Of a stretch of 64,000 nucleotides of DNA, positions 34,771 to 46,200 are shown piece after piece (the stretch's first letter is position 1; each line of letters starts with the position of its first letter). A program made the position numbers and the translations under genes. This stretch comes from Bactrocera neohumeralis (taxonomy: Eukaryota > Arthropoda > Insecta > Diptera > Tephritidae). Where the stretch lies: assembly GCF_024586455.1 (NCBI RefSeq), contig NC_065919.1, positions 14,734,368 through 14,798,367 of the forward strand, read 5' to 3'. Under the pieces are notes generated by a model. The model had not been told where the DNA came from. It did no database searches and saw only the letters and a program-made list of their open reading frames with translations.

Positions 34771-36278
34771 TGGATTTGGGACCCGCCACGTAAAAAATGC
34801 TAATGAAAATGAAACAACAGCCTCGAGCGGATGACAAAAAGTGATATTGGGCCACTTTAATTGAGAAAAATTCTCTCGATTCGCAGTTTCAGCAATTACC
34901 TTGGCTTTACGGCGACATCGAATTGATAAGAGTATACCCGAAGGTGGCAGTTCACCCAAATTCATTCTACAAATATTTAACAACAGCTTTTGACGAATAT
35001 GAATTCAATTTAGAACTATTGAAGTGGATGCCTTATCTATTTAAACAGCCCAGTAACGGATTCAGTCAAATACAGCTTTACGCTTTACATTAAAACATAT
35101 TTCCGGAAAGCTGTCATCCGCTGCGATTTCTAATTCTCGTCTATCTATCTACCATACTCGCCGAATTCTTCGAAATTATTATTCGCATGATATCGGCGTA
35201 GCGCCACGGTTGCTTAATTACCAACTTGACACAAAGCGAACCTCACGAACAAAAGAAGTACAAAAACAATTGCCAGAACAGTCAATTTCTTACAGTCACC
35301 ACAACTCAGCAACTTTCCATCAGAGACTTGCGAAAGTATTACTCTTTCCAGACAGCAAAGTTTGCCGGGTCTCCTCTCCAACAGCTGACGTAAATGACAG
35401 CTATGAAATTAGTCTGGCACAGCAGACTGTTTGCCGGGGAGCGGTGCAAAGCAGAAATTTTGGTTTGGTGACGAGTTTTTGGCATAAAGCGTAAACTGCT
35501 TTGCCAAAAAGGATAAAGCGTAGAGCCTGTCGAATAGCTGGGCTCTAGCTTACTAGGTGAGCAATTTGTGTACATATGTACAGCTATGCATATAAATTTT
35601 TATATATATATGTATGTACATATGTATATATGTGGATATGAGAGTGGTTGTCACAGAAAGAAAGAGTTGAGTAGCCAGTAGTAGGTTGAGCATGAAGCCC
35701 AATTGTGCAGGCAAGTCGAAACTGTTGGTTCGCTTTACAGCAGCGAATTCGGAACTCAACTCGTATTGCCTTGTCTGGCGAAAATGTTGTTATGCAAGGC
35801 ACTGAATGATTACTGAATAATTGAGTAGTGGAAAATGAGACTACGCGAATGGTTGCAAGCGAAGCTGTGGAAGGGGTTCGCCAGTAGTTGTACGATGTGT
35901 ATACATTATACGTTGTTCGAAGGTGTTGTGTGGGGTTTAGAGGGAACCCACTGAGTTCGACGGTTATTCAAATGTCGTGCTTTGTATGTGACTTGAATAC
36001 AAAATAAGACGGCAGCGTTGAATTGGAACGTAGAGCCCAAGGCACATGAATAGTCATAGATGCATACAATGTTAGAATGATGGGTGGTTACAGGGTGCCA
36101 ATAAGTAGCTTAGAATATTTTTGAAGGTAAATGAGATATTTAGTATTAAGTCAGGTTAGTTTAGAAAACTAGGTATTATATAACAGAAACGAAAGCTGAA
36201 GATGCTTTTCTAAACAATTACGCCCTTTTTCAAGTCTAAATATTAATTAGTTTGAGAGAATTTATATCGGGCCATGTA
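34771..36278. other. Noncoding DNA, no gene recognised
   Basis: An open frame at 35210-35494 (plus) has no known domain. TATATATGTATGTACATATG tracts lie at about 35599-35635. The stretch 35640-36080 has balanced base composition but no coding signature. Confidence 0.4.
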
Positions 36279-36722
36279 TATTAGAGTGGATTGATTTACA
36301 GGAAACCAAAAAAAAACGAAAAAATCGCGTATGCGTGAAATGTTCTACGAATGACTCTGAACAATTTTGCCTAAGAGACTATGGGTTTATAACCAATTAC
36401 ATGCCAGCGCTTTCTAAGGCGTTGTTTTAAGGGTTCATAAAAATTACTTAGTCAGTTGTTGAGATATTCGAATGAAATTTAGTATGTAGGTGCATTTTGA
36501 TATTCTATTGATCAGTTGTCAGAATCAGTAAATTCGGACAACTAAGTATATCACATATCTCCCATACAACCGATTATTCAGAATTTTTAAACTTCGCCTC
36601 ATAAATCACAGACTTGAAACCGGTTAGACACCCATATTCTCTTAGACAAAGTTGTTCAGTATGATCTCTAAAAATTTTCCGGAAATGCGATTTTATAGAA
36701 AAAAAATCTATCCGCTCTAATG
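36279..36722. repeat. Long-TIR foldback element, copy 2
   Basis: About 444 bp with the clearest inverted arms. The left arm (36279-36395) has TATTAGAGTGGATTGATTTA, AAATCGCG, CTGAACAATTTTGCCTAAGA, GACTATGGGTTTATAACC. The right arm (about 36610-36722), reverse-complemented, has ACATTAGAGCGGATAGATTT, AAATCGCA, CTGAACAACTTTGTCTAAGA, GAATATGGGTGTCTAACC. The core (gtcagaatcagtaaattcggacaactaagtatatcacatatctccc) matches the core of copy 1. It is non-coding; the open frame 36795-36574 is antisense to this structure and not a gene. Confidence 0.82.
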
Positions 36723-37929
36723 TACATACATATATGCAAACACTACACAGAATATACTTTATATAAAAACCGCAAAGAGCGCGAAAGCTGCTCAAAATTA
36801 GAACGATAAGTTCACTCGAAGTTACCTTTGTGTTTTATGACTTTCAAGGGGTCCAAAAATACTCCGCATAATAACCGATCAGCTGTTGGTGGGAAGCGCC
36901 GAACTTTCTTTTCATATAAGCGAAGAGATCAGGTTCAATTATACATTTCTAAAAGTACTATTTTTGATATATGTGGGGCCATGTTTGTCACACTTTTCAA
37001 GCATACAATCTCGGATAAGTAAAATCATAATATAAACTCCATTAAAAACTTAATATACTAGCCACCCTGTATTACTAAATACAAACTGAGCTAATCGACT
37101 GCCACGGTTTTTTTTGTGCTTCTGCTACATGTCTTCCTTGCCCGATGACTGCCTATAAAGCGACAAACATATGTATGTCGATTCAGCAACTGCATTTTCG
37201 TTTTGGCATATCCGTTCGTGACACTCGTTCGCTGCCTCATATGGATTCAACAATGTACAAGTATATATGCAAGTATGTATATACAGACATAACTGCACAG
37301 TATGGAACGTGTGTTCTTCACTACCCATCTATATGTATAAGTACATACTTTATGAGACAAATGCACCTATGTAAATTAGTCCGAAACCAAAATTTGCTGC
37401 TTCATATTGTTGTTTTTGTATTGTATATACTAACATACGTATATGTATAGTAAAATCTTTCGACATATGCTTTCTGACTTGAAAACAATATATTTCCCAC
37501 CAGATTTATTGAGAACGCCTAATTACTTTCTCATTACCCAACCCATACTTATGTGCTATCCTGAGAGAGCAAGCTACTTAATTATTAATCAATTAAGTTA
37601 CTAACATTCTATTGCGATATATTACAAGTGCTATTTATTGTATTTTATTGTAAGACCTAGCTCTGCTAACTAATTGGATTAATATTGAATGTGAAGGTTT
37701 CTAAATTTTATACGAATCCACGAAACCCCTGTTTCAGCTCTCATGCTCTTCCAAGATTAAAAATTTAGGTAATGTTATGAAGCTGAAGTCCATGGCTATA
37801 TAAAGAGAATATAATGATACGTCAGTGAGCAACACAGGGGAATTTTAGTAGAGACTCATAACCTCTTTTCGACCAGTTTTGTCTTTTCGATACCAGATCT
37901 TTGCTAGGTCCAAATTCGTCATAGTAATC
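36723..37929. other. AT-rich noncoding DNA
   Basis: No gene recognised. TATG/CATA tracts occur near 37252-37290 and 37430-37448. Confidence 0.45.
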
Positions 37930-38790
37930 ATCTTTTTTATAAATGCCTTCGCTTGAAGTTTTAACTGCGACTCTGGATTACGCTTCTTTGCAGAACAAAT
38001 TCTTCCAAATAATGTTTATCAAACCTTGGGGACCCCAGTTGCTTACAGCGTAGTCTTTCCAATGCGGAACAAGTGCTCAAGAGTTGATCTACTGTTTCCC
38101 TGGTGTCCCGCTCTAGACATTTCTTGCAGTTTTTTCGTACTGTCAGCGCCATCTTGCGGCCGTATGTCCTCACCAGACGTCGTGACCAGTTAGAATTCCC
38201 ATCATGTTCCTGCAGAGACTTCTATCGAGTGGCAATAGGAATTTCGTGTACTTCTTATCTACCGTTTTGCACATGACTTATGCAGTTTATGCACTCAGGT
38301 ATGCTCGTTCCATCGGGTTTTGATTTTCTTTACCATGCTTCTGTCGAGATCGTCATATAGACAATGCATGGGTTTTCCCAATATTGATCACATTTTCGAA
38401 TGCCAGCTGTACGCTACACTAAGCAATCTCGTCCCTACTTTATTGCCCTCGATGCCTTTGTGGCCTGGCGCCTAGTATAAGTGGAGTTGCTTGCTTCTGT
38501 CAACCTTTTTCACTGCCGCCCTACTTCCCAAGACACTACTGGCCGATAACGATACAAGGTTACTGCCTTGATTGCTGCTTAGCTGTCTACGTAGATGCTG
38601 ACTCTGGAATCGCCAGCATGTGTATTAGAGGCCAGCTCCGAGACTTTCGAAGTAGCAAAGACCTCAGCTGGATATATACTGCAGTGGTCCGGCAACATAA
38701 AAGGTTGCCTTATGCCTAACTCCGGACAGTATACTCCCACTTGTCGGACTGTTAAGTTGAACAATATTTTCCTAAAATATTTAAGCAATG
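37930..38790 (-). mobile_element. RNase H-type LINE 3' part, degraded
   Basis: On the minus strand, 38780-38580 encodes RNase H text: GVYCPELGIRQPFMLPDHCS, IYPAEVFATSKVSELA, and SRVSIYVDS (the DS box) before a stop. Nearer the 3' end, 38173-37961 gives RKNCKKCLERDTRETVDQLL, STCSALERLRCKQLGSPRFD, LEEFVLQ. The CxxC-x-C pattern of the copy at 31.3 kb is retained, with Gln in place of the usual His. Frameshifts separate the pieces. Same general family as 31265-32165 but not the same subfamily. Confidence 0.8.
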
Positions 38791-39779
38791 TTTTCTGGCT
38801 TATATTGAGACTTTGTTGATATAAAATCTTGAATCTAAGCTTCATCATTTTCCAAGGCTCACCGTATTAACCGTAAAAGTCAAATTGGGATTATCATTAA
38901 TGTAAATACTCACTTTTATGACTAACAACAGCTCAAATACCAGTACTGCAATCAAAAATAATTACTCCTTTCGTTCGCATTATATGTTTAATACTGATTA
39001 AACTTGCAAGGTCTTTGCGGAGACTTCAACTTTACCCACATAACTGAAAATTTTAGAATTCGCTTATATTTTTAAAATGCAAATTAGTTTAAGGTTCTCA
39101 ATTTGTGCCAAGGGACACTTTGTCTCTGATTGCTGGCATATTTTTCAAGTACATAAGTTAAATCGCTTCGTATTCAAACAGGAGCCGCCTAATGGCTGGC
39201 GGTGTGTCGAAAGAGTCGTTAAATAATATTTTGATGTAGACGACGAACAATACACTTCGTTTAACATTTGAGCTTCAAAATATTTTGAAAATTTAATAAC
39301 ACACAACACAGAAAACCACTGACACACAATTGAGCGTTGGATACCTTTGAGTAGAAGCAGCGTTATGCGTTGCCAAGGACACGTGATATACTCAGAGGCA
39401 AGCGAGCGTGCACATGTGGATATATAGTATGTATGTTGGTCGGGATATAAATTATATTATACACATGTAAATAATATAGTATACAGTACACGCGCTCTGT
39501 AGGAAATTACTATCGTTTGATAATGTTTACTTAAGAATAGGAATTTTTGAACAAAAGAAATGTGTTGGCTTGAGAAAAGGTTAATTTTCACGACCGAAGC
39601 CTTGTTATATACTCATGACATCAGAAACTAAACGCTAGACCAAAGTATTTCGAAAGTTTCAAATAAAATATTGAATAATTGCCGTAAGCAGCTAAGTAGG
39701 TGTGGTCGCTGAGATCGGCAGAAGATCGTTGGTCTTAGAAAATCTCTCAGCCAATGGTTGACTTATTGGCTTACAAAGT
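38791..39779. other. AT-rich noncoding DNA
   Basis: No recognisable gene or repeat between the LINE fragment and the composite at 39.8 kb. Confidence 0.45.
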
Positions 39780-39965
39780 TTTGTTCTTCTTCTTTAGCGG
39801 AGGATGGAGTCATGTGCAGAAGTTCACGCAAGTGAGGAAAGTTCTCTGATCGCCATTCACTTGGGAGTGGCCGGAAACGATTCTTTTACATATGGCTCAA
39901 GCAGAACATCCGTTTGAAGGCGACCTAAAGTGATAAGGCGAAAAATCCCCAAACCCAAGGTTTGG
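39780..39965. repeat. LINE 3' tip plus shared repeat module
   Basis: GTTCTTCTTCTTTA at 39783-39796 resembles the reverse-complemented LINE 3' terminus. It is followed directly by GCGGAGGATGGAGTCATGTG, ACGCAAGTGAGGAAAGTTCT, CGCCATTCACTTGGGAGTGG, AACGATTCTTTTACATATGG and GACCTAAAGTGATAAGGCGA, the module also found at 34590-34770. Confidence 0.5.
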
Positions 39966-39994
39966 ATTCAACAGTATTACTTGGAATCCTGCAC

Positions 39995-40925
39995 TAGGAA
40001 AATCAACCGGTTAAAAAGTAGTTTGACAAGTTTAAATCGGACGAAATGAGCTTCGAAGACGATGAAGGCAGTGAACGTCCTCAAGCGGCAGTTACTGACA
40101 AAAACATCAAGAAAGTACGCAAAACAGTTTCGGAAGCCCATAAAATGAAATTGTTCGAGGTAGCTGAGTCTTTGAATGTTGGATAAACTTATATTGTGAA
40201 TGAACTTTTTAAGTATGCGTAAGCAAAGTGAGTGCCGCGGAGCTCAGAATGCATCAAAAACACAAACCTATTGATGATGCTGAGGAGTTTTGAAGCTATT
40301 TCGTTGTAATAAAACTGAACTGTTGCGTTGACATGTGACAATGGATGAAACGTGGCTCCATCATTTCACATCGAAGTCCAATCGACAGTCAGACATGCGG
40401 GCTGCACGTGATGAACCGGCTACAAAGCTTGAAGACACAAAAGTCGACAGGCAAGTTCACGGCATCAGTATTTTGGAACGCAGGTGTTATAATATTCATC
40501 GCTTATCTTCAAAGGAAAAAGCCATTAACAGCGACTGTTCCATAATATTATTGGTACGTTGGAAGGACGAAATCGTAAAAAACGGAGCAATTTGAAGAAA
40601 AAAGTGCTGCTTCATCAAGATAATGTATTTTGTCACAAATCAATGAACAAGTCAAGAATTCTTCGAATTGCTTCCGCATATACTGTGTTCTCCAGAACTG
40701 TTCCCCAGTGACTATTTGCTGTTCTCAGACCTCAAGCGAAGGCTCGCTGGAAAGAAATTTAGCAACAATGTAGAGGTAATCGCAGTAACTGAGGTTTCTT
40801 TTGCGACTTAAAGCAAATGTATTACAAAAATCCAACCACTTCAGCACCGTTGAAATTCCCCAAAGGGTGAGATGCCAATGACATGCGTACAACTTTATGC
40901 AGAGTCATTTTAATATTTAATATTT
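39995..40925 (+). mobile_element. Degenerate irritans-type mariner
   Basis: Plus-strand remnants in mixed frames: a helix-turn-helix part near 40100-40200 (NIKKVRKTVSEAHKMKLFEV in pieces), LRMHQKHKPIDDAEE, then MDETWLHHFTSKSNRQS with the first catalytic Asp (40338 on), STGKFTASVFWNAGVIIFIA, LHQDNVFCHKSM with the second Asp (about 40612), and FPSDYLLFSDLKRRLAGKKF with the third Asp (about 40710). Many indels and stops; inactive. Terminal repeats not found. Confidence 0.85.
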
Positions 40926-41925
40926 TAATGTTGTGGAATGGATGTTTCGCGGATTTTTATTTGAATTAAGTTTTATGCCGCAACACAGCAGGCAACAAAG
41001 GGCGGTTAGTCACTCAACCAAAGCGTTTATTGACACACACACACACGCACACAGGCACACATGCCCGCAATGTCGTGCAAAATGCTCGAAAACCATCATT
41101 GCTTAAGCGCATTTGTGGCCTATACTAATATAATATACATACTATGTATGTATGTATGTATGTGTGAGTGTGTGCATGTGTTGATGTGAGTAGGCATGAG
41201 GCTTTACTGTGCGGCCCAAAAGACTTTGGGGGCATTCAAAGCTGTTGGTTGCGCTTAACATTGATATACTCTTCAAAGCACACACACACACACACATCTA
41301 CAAATATGTAGTTTGTGACGTGTTCGTTTGCAAATATGCTATAGACATAAAAGGTTTTCATATGCGCGTATGTGTTTGCATTTTGTATTAAATATATATA
41401 CGCTGCATTCATAAAACATCCGCATATTTTTCATTGCCATGCAAGCGCTTCGGTTACCGATGTCTGGCATTATGCAACACACACATACACACGCTTGCGT
41501 GCTAAATTGTCGAGTTCATTATATTTGCAAAAATAAATGATTGGAATATTTTCTCTATACGAGAAGAGAATAGGCATATGATACCACACAGTTTAAGTGT
41601 TTCATACTCAAGTGACTATATTTGGTATAATATTCGCATAAGATATGTGCTTCGAGCTATTAGCAAGCAAAATTATTCTCTTAATTTGCAATTATACTGC
41701 AAATAACCGAATGATAAGTATTCTCCAGCATACTGAGGAAAAAATGTTAACCTCGGAATTTACATATGTGATTCTATGGAAACTAGCACCGTTGTAACCT
41801 ATAGTATATTTTTAGATGATACCCTGTAGGCAAACTATTTTGATCTGATAAAAGCGTGACATTCGAGAAGCAAATGTTGTGTCATCTTCTTCCAAAGATG
41901 TTCAAACTTACCACGTATCGTGATC
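40926..41925. other. Noncoding, microsatellite-rich DNA
   Basis: Contains (CA)n at 41032-41060 and 41278-41297, (TATG)n at 41142-41165, and another CA run near 41477-41493. The open frame 41209-41391 runs through these repeats and is not credible. Confidence 0.5.
41142..41165. repeat. (TATG)n microsatellite
   Basis: CTATGTATGTATGTATGTATG followed by a TG-rich stretch. Confidence 0.9.
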
Positions 41926-43097
41926 GGATAGTGTCCAGTTAGAGCCTGGAAAATCAACAACTGACCAGATATTCACCATGTGCCAAATTTTGGAAAATAC
42001 CTGTGAAAAGAGGATCGACACACACCACCTCTTCGTCGATTTCAAAGCTGCTTTTAACAGCACGAAAATGAGCTGCCTTTATGCCGCGATGTATGCATTT
42101 GGTATCTCCGCAAAACTAATACGGCTGTGTAAACTGACGTTGAGCAACACCAAAAGGTCCGTCAGCATCGGGAAGGACCTCTCCGAGCCGTTCGATACCA
42201 AACGAGCTTTCAGACAAGGCGACTTCTTATCGTCGTTCTTCAATCTACTGCTGAAGAAAGTAATTCGAGCTGAAGAGGTGAATCGAGAAGACTACTACTA
42301 TTTTTATAAGATGCTGGCGTACGCCGATTATATTGATATCGTCATCCGCGCCGTTAGAGGTTTCTCCATACTGGATAAGGAATCGAAGAATATGGGCCTG
42401 GTAGTGAACGAGGGCAAGACGAAATATATCCTGTCATCAAACAAACAGTCGTCGCACCCGCGACTAGGCTCCCACTTCGAACTTTAAAAGTTGTAAATAA
42501 TTTCGTTTTTTATTAACAGCAACAAAAATCTCAGCCTCGAAATCCAACGCAGAATAACTCTTGCCAACAGATGCTACTTTGTACTGAGTAAGCAGTTGAG
42601 AAGTAAAGTCCTTTCTCGACGAACAAAAATCAATCTCTAAAAGTCCCAAATCATCGCCGCTCTGCTATATTGTGTAGAGGCATGGACGATGACAACATCT
42701 GATGAGTCGGCCTTAGGAGTTTTCGAGAGAAAGGTTCTGCGAAAGATTTATGGTCCTTTGCGCATTGGCCACGGCGTATATCACATTCGATGGAACGATA
42801 AGCTGTATGAGATATACGACGACATTGATATAGTTCAGCGTATCAAGAGACAGCATCTACGGTGATCATGTTATCCGAAAGGACGAAAAATATTGGACGC
42901 AATACCCGTCGGCGGAAGCAGAGGACGAGGAAGACTTCTAATCCGTTGGAAAGACCAGGTGAAGAAGGACCTGGCTTCGCTTAGAATCTCCAGTAAGCGC
43001 CAAGCAGCGAAAAGAAAGAACGACTGGCGCGCTGTTGTAAACTCTGCTATAACCTAAGCGGTGTCTACGCCAATAAAAAAGAAAAAAGCATCCTTTT
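41926..43097 (+). mobile_element. RT-type LINE, best-preserved copy
   Basis: A 5'-truncated LINE beginning near the RT fingers ([11 protein letters not shown], about 41945). A 169-codon frame at 41978-42487 reads [103 protein letters not shown] (catalytic Asp-Asp altered to Asp-Tyr), [20 protein letters not shown]. Downstream in other frames are EIQRRITLANRCYFVLSKQL, AWTMTTSDESALGVFERKVL, YDDIDIVQRIKRQ and WKDQVKKDLASL, ending with AATAAAAAAGAAAAAAG. The altered catalytic box alone would inactivate it. Confidence 0.92.
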
Positions 43098-43129
43098 ACT
43101 TGTCTGGAGGACACAGTGAGACTAATATC

Positions 43130-43480
43130 ATTACCCTATTATCGAAGCAGATTGTCACCACTCTAAAAGAGGCTGCACTCCGGTGGCGTAGAATGCATTA
43201 CCACCTTCATAACAGTCGCCACTTCTAGGAAGATATTGCAGTGATCACCTGGAGTTAATGGAAAGTTCCCGACATTGTGCTCTTCCACCAACCATGCTCG
43301 CAAGCTTTGATCCATCCATAGAAAAGCTCGCCCGCACTCTCCTCCAGCGATTTCTTCCCTTACATTTGAGAAAAACGCGTTTAAAGATAAACTGGTAGGC
43401 TTTAGGAGCCTGTAAAGCCACAATGTGATGGTTAATCTGACTTGATAAATACAGTCTTAGCGTCAAGTTCATAATTACTA
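43130..43480 (-). mobile_element. RNase H-type LINE fragment
   Basis: The minus strand at 43472-43245 carries FSMDGSKLASMVGGRAQCRE then LSINSR, the start of a LINE RNase H domain (Thr-Asp-Gly-Ser box altered to Met-Asp-Gly-Ser). A shifted frame continues to about 43163. It lies tail-to-tail with the RT-type LINE that ends at 43097. Only about 110 codons remain. Confidence 0.65.
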
Positions 43481-43589
43481 TTTTCAGTATTACATTCTTA
43501 AGGGGTCAGTATGGTAATCTGGCCTGTTTTTTTGACATTTTTTTTCATAGAAATTTTTATTTTACAATAAAACTTTTTCCACATATCAC

Positions 43590-43945
43590 GAGGTATATCG
43601 ATCGGAATCAAGTTCTAGTATGGAAAACTTTCACATTTGAAAACGTATCTTCACGAAATTTGGAGTGAGTTATTTTTCATAGAAATAATGTAATATCGGA
43701 AGAAATTGTTCGGATCGGCTTACTATAGTATGCAGCTGCCATACAAACTGAACGATCGGAATCTAGTGCTGGTATTTGCATTGAACATGGATATAATATA
43801 ATCTCCGAAAAAATTGTTCAGATCGGATTACTATAGCATATAGCTGCCATACAAACTGAACACATAGTTACTAAAAGAAATGCAGCTGTGAAGGGTATAT
43901 TAGCTTCGATGCAGCCGAAGTTAACGTTTTTTCTTGTTTTACATA
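43590..43945 (+). mobile_element. DINE-1-like 3' part
   Basis: Carries two internal units (GTTCGGATCGGCTTACTATA then CAGCTGCCATACAAACTGAA) and the terminal AAGGGTATATTAGCTTCG..GCAGCCGAAGTTAACG..TTCTTGTTTT. This is close to the known Drosophila DINE-1 3' end (GCCGAAGTTAGC..TTCTTGTTT). The 5' part is missing. Confidence 0.75.
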
Positions 43946-44216
43946 AATTTTATCATAACATTGTCAATAAATTATAAAAAATTATGAGTCTAGTAGGCAC
44001 GATAGCCAGGCGTTTTGTAAAAAAAAATAAGCAAATCGGTTGAGTCGTTCGACCGGTATCATGTCCGCCAGTTTAAAAAATGTGTTTTGAGAAAAACGCG
44101 TTTAAAGTTTGAGGTGTGCACTCCGAGCGCTCCGAACGTCGAGCGGTATTATTATTTTTGGCCTTTTTCGAAACCTTCCAATGGTAAAGTGGGCTTCTAC
44201 ATTAATTCTAAAGGTA

Positions 44217-44573
44217 CAGTAGAGGGCCGCTAATCCGGACATGGCCTAATCCGGATTCCACTGTAATCCGGGCAGGGTTAAAAAACTCAAAATTTCTATT
44301 ATGTCCCTTGTAATCCGGACCGACTTTCTCTATCCGTATTCTCTAATCCGGCTCACATGTTTATTATTCACTACATTCGCTTTTATGCTTTATTGGTTTA
44401 AGTTTTTTTTTTTTTTTTTTGGAACATGTGTATTATTTGTTATAATAAACAAACAGAAATTTATAAATATTTTTTCATAATACAGAGTTCTGATATGTCT
44501 TTGGTAATCCGGATTTCCTTATATTCCGGATAGGGGCCGGTTTTAATTGATCCGGATTAGCGGGCCTCTACTG
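44217..44573. repeat. Pogo/Tigger-like MITE with TA duplication
   Basis: 357 bp bounded by TA at 44215-44216 and 44574-44575. The ends are inverted: left CAGTAGAGGGCCGCTAATCC, right (reverse-complemented) CAGTAGAGGCCCGCTAATCC, then GGA. A CAGT start with TA duplication is typical of pogo-superfamily elements. At least five further TAATCCGG motifs lie inside, plus an 18-T run. No coding capacity. Confidence 0.82.
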
Positions 44574-44637
44574 TATAAGGGAACAGAAAATGCAAAAAAA
44601 AAAAAATTGAAAAAAGATTACCCTACTGACCCCTTAA

Positions 44638-46137
44638 TCAATTTGCAAAGCGTTTTACATTCAAAAGCTTTCACCTGTTGGCGCCTGTAATCTCGTGAGC
44701 ATCTATATTTATGTATGTATATATGCATATACATACATATATGTACATATGTATGTGTGTATATGCATTAACTTAGACACAATATCTAAATAGATAATTA
44801 AATGAGACACTAAAAGTTTAATTTGAGTAGCTCGACACTCTTCGACACCCCCGCATATTAGGCGCCCTTAAATGTGTGAGTGAGCAATTCACCTGTAATT
44901 TGCATAATGGAATAATTGATGGCATTGTTATTATCATGTTAGGTAACTTGAGTAATTGTTATTGTTGTTGCCTGCTTAAATGTTAACGTTGTTGTTGCAT
45001 TATATTACATTAGCATACTTGGAATGTATTCGAATTAGCGTGTGCGTCTACATATACAACCATAGATATGTATATGTATATAAATACTCGTATAACTGTA
45101 TCTGTTCTTGTGCATATATATTATATGTACAACAAAATAACTTAGTTTGGATATATCTGAAAGATGTCCATGCATATTTTTCCGTGTGAGAAGGTTAGTC
45201 TCTGCATTTGAAATGCGGTCTCAGTGCTGGCGTTTGTATGTGTGTGACAAGCTCTTTTGGGGTAGAAAACTTCTCCTTGGAGCTTAGAGTCGGTAAGCTA
45301 TTTTTGCGGCTACATTAATAATTCTTCTTGTGATTAGAATGCCTCTTCCTATATCCAAAGAGCTTATATTGTGTTTTAATAATTTGATTATGAAGTCGGT
45401 GAGTTGTGGGCACTGATTAAGGAATTGATGAATAATTGATTCAAAACATATGCAAGTGAAGATGAAATTGGCTTCTTAAGTACGTGGCGGGACGGTACTG
45501 GTAGTATGTGGCGCGGAGTATTCCTTTTTAGTATTCCTTTCAAAGTGATGAAATCAGATTCCGCCGTAGATTTGACAAACCGCTGGTACAGTTTTTTTCT
45601 GCTGGTTTCTGGGAGTAAGGCTTTAGTACTCAACTTCTTACTAACTGTTTATTTTTATAAGAATTTAATGCATGCTGCGAATATATTCAAAGCTTTTCAA
45701 TTTTAGAACCACCGACTCCACTGGCCGCCAAGTCATTAAAAACTTTCACTGTTCAATGTTGAAGCTTTTTCGTGAGTTGGTTGGGGCGTTTTTTTCGTTG
45801 TGGGTACCAAACCAAGTACTAGGAGGTACAAAAATACTTTGAGGTATTCCATAAATATTGGACATATTTTGAATAACTTCATAGAGGTCGCCAAGAAACA
45901 CAGTGTGAACTCGTACGATTAACTAGATTGCTATGATAAACGGTGGCCAAAAATGTTGTTTCCAAGTTGAAAACCGATATTTTTTTTTTACTAGTTAAAA
46001 AGAAATTCAAAAACTATAAAGCCTACCAAGCTTTTACAAAAACTCTGATATTTTGAAGCGGGAATGTTTAGTTGAAATTTTGGTTTTTTCGATTTTAAGT
46101 CGATATAAGGTCTTCTCGTTAATATTTTAAATAGAAA
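44638..46137. other. AT-rich noncoding DNA
   Basis: TATG/TACATA repeats at 44707-44765. The minus-strand open frame 45633-45388 (RQRFVKSTAESDF-like text, AT-poor for the region) is unassigned. 45710-46130 shows no recognisable feature. Confidence 0.4.
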
Positions 46138-46200
46138 ACAAGTAAGGAAGGGCTATAGCCGAACGTTTTATACTCTTGCAAGTACATACATATAGATATA
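46138..46200 (-). mobile_element. DINE-like terminal fragment
   Basis: CAAGTAAGGAAGGGCTATAG..CGAACGTTTTATACTC matches the terminus at 28611-28650 and, inverted, 11190-11232. Only about 60 bp remain before the mariner at 46200. Confidence 0.7.

Larger units (their letters stand above)
43498..44637. mobile_element. TTAA-flanked TIR element, copy 2, with nested insertions
   Basis: Flanked by TTAA at 43498-43501 and 44634-44637. The ends are inverted repeats with one mismatch over 19 bases: left GGGGTCAGTATGGTAATCT, right (reverse-complemented) GGGGTCAGTAGGGTAATCT. Inside are a DINE-like 3' part (43590-43945) and a complete pogo-like MITE (44217-44573). The element's own unique DNA includes GAGAAAAACGCGTTTAAAG near 44090 and CTCCGAGCGCTCCGAACG, paralleled in copy 1 at 22143. 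No transposase seen. Confidence 0.8.
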
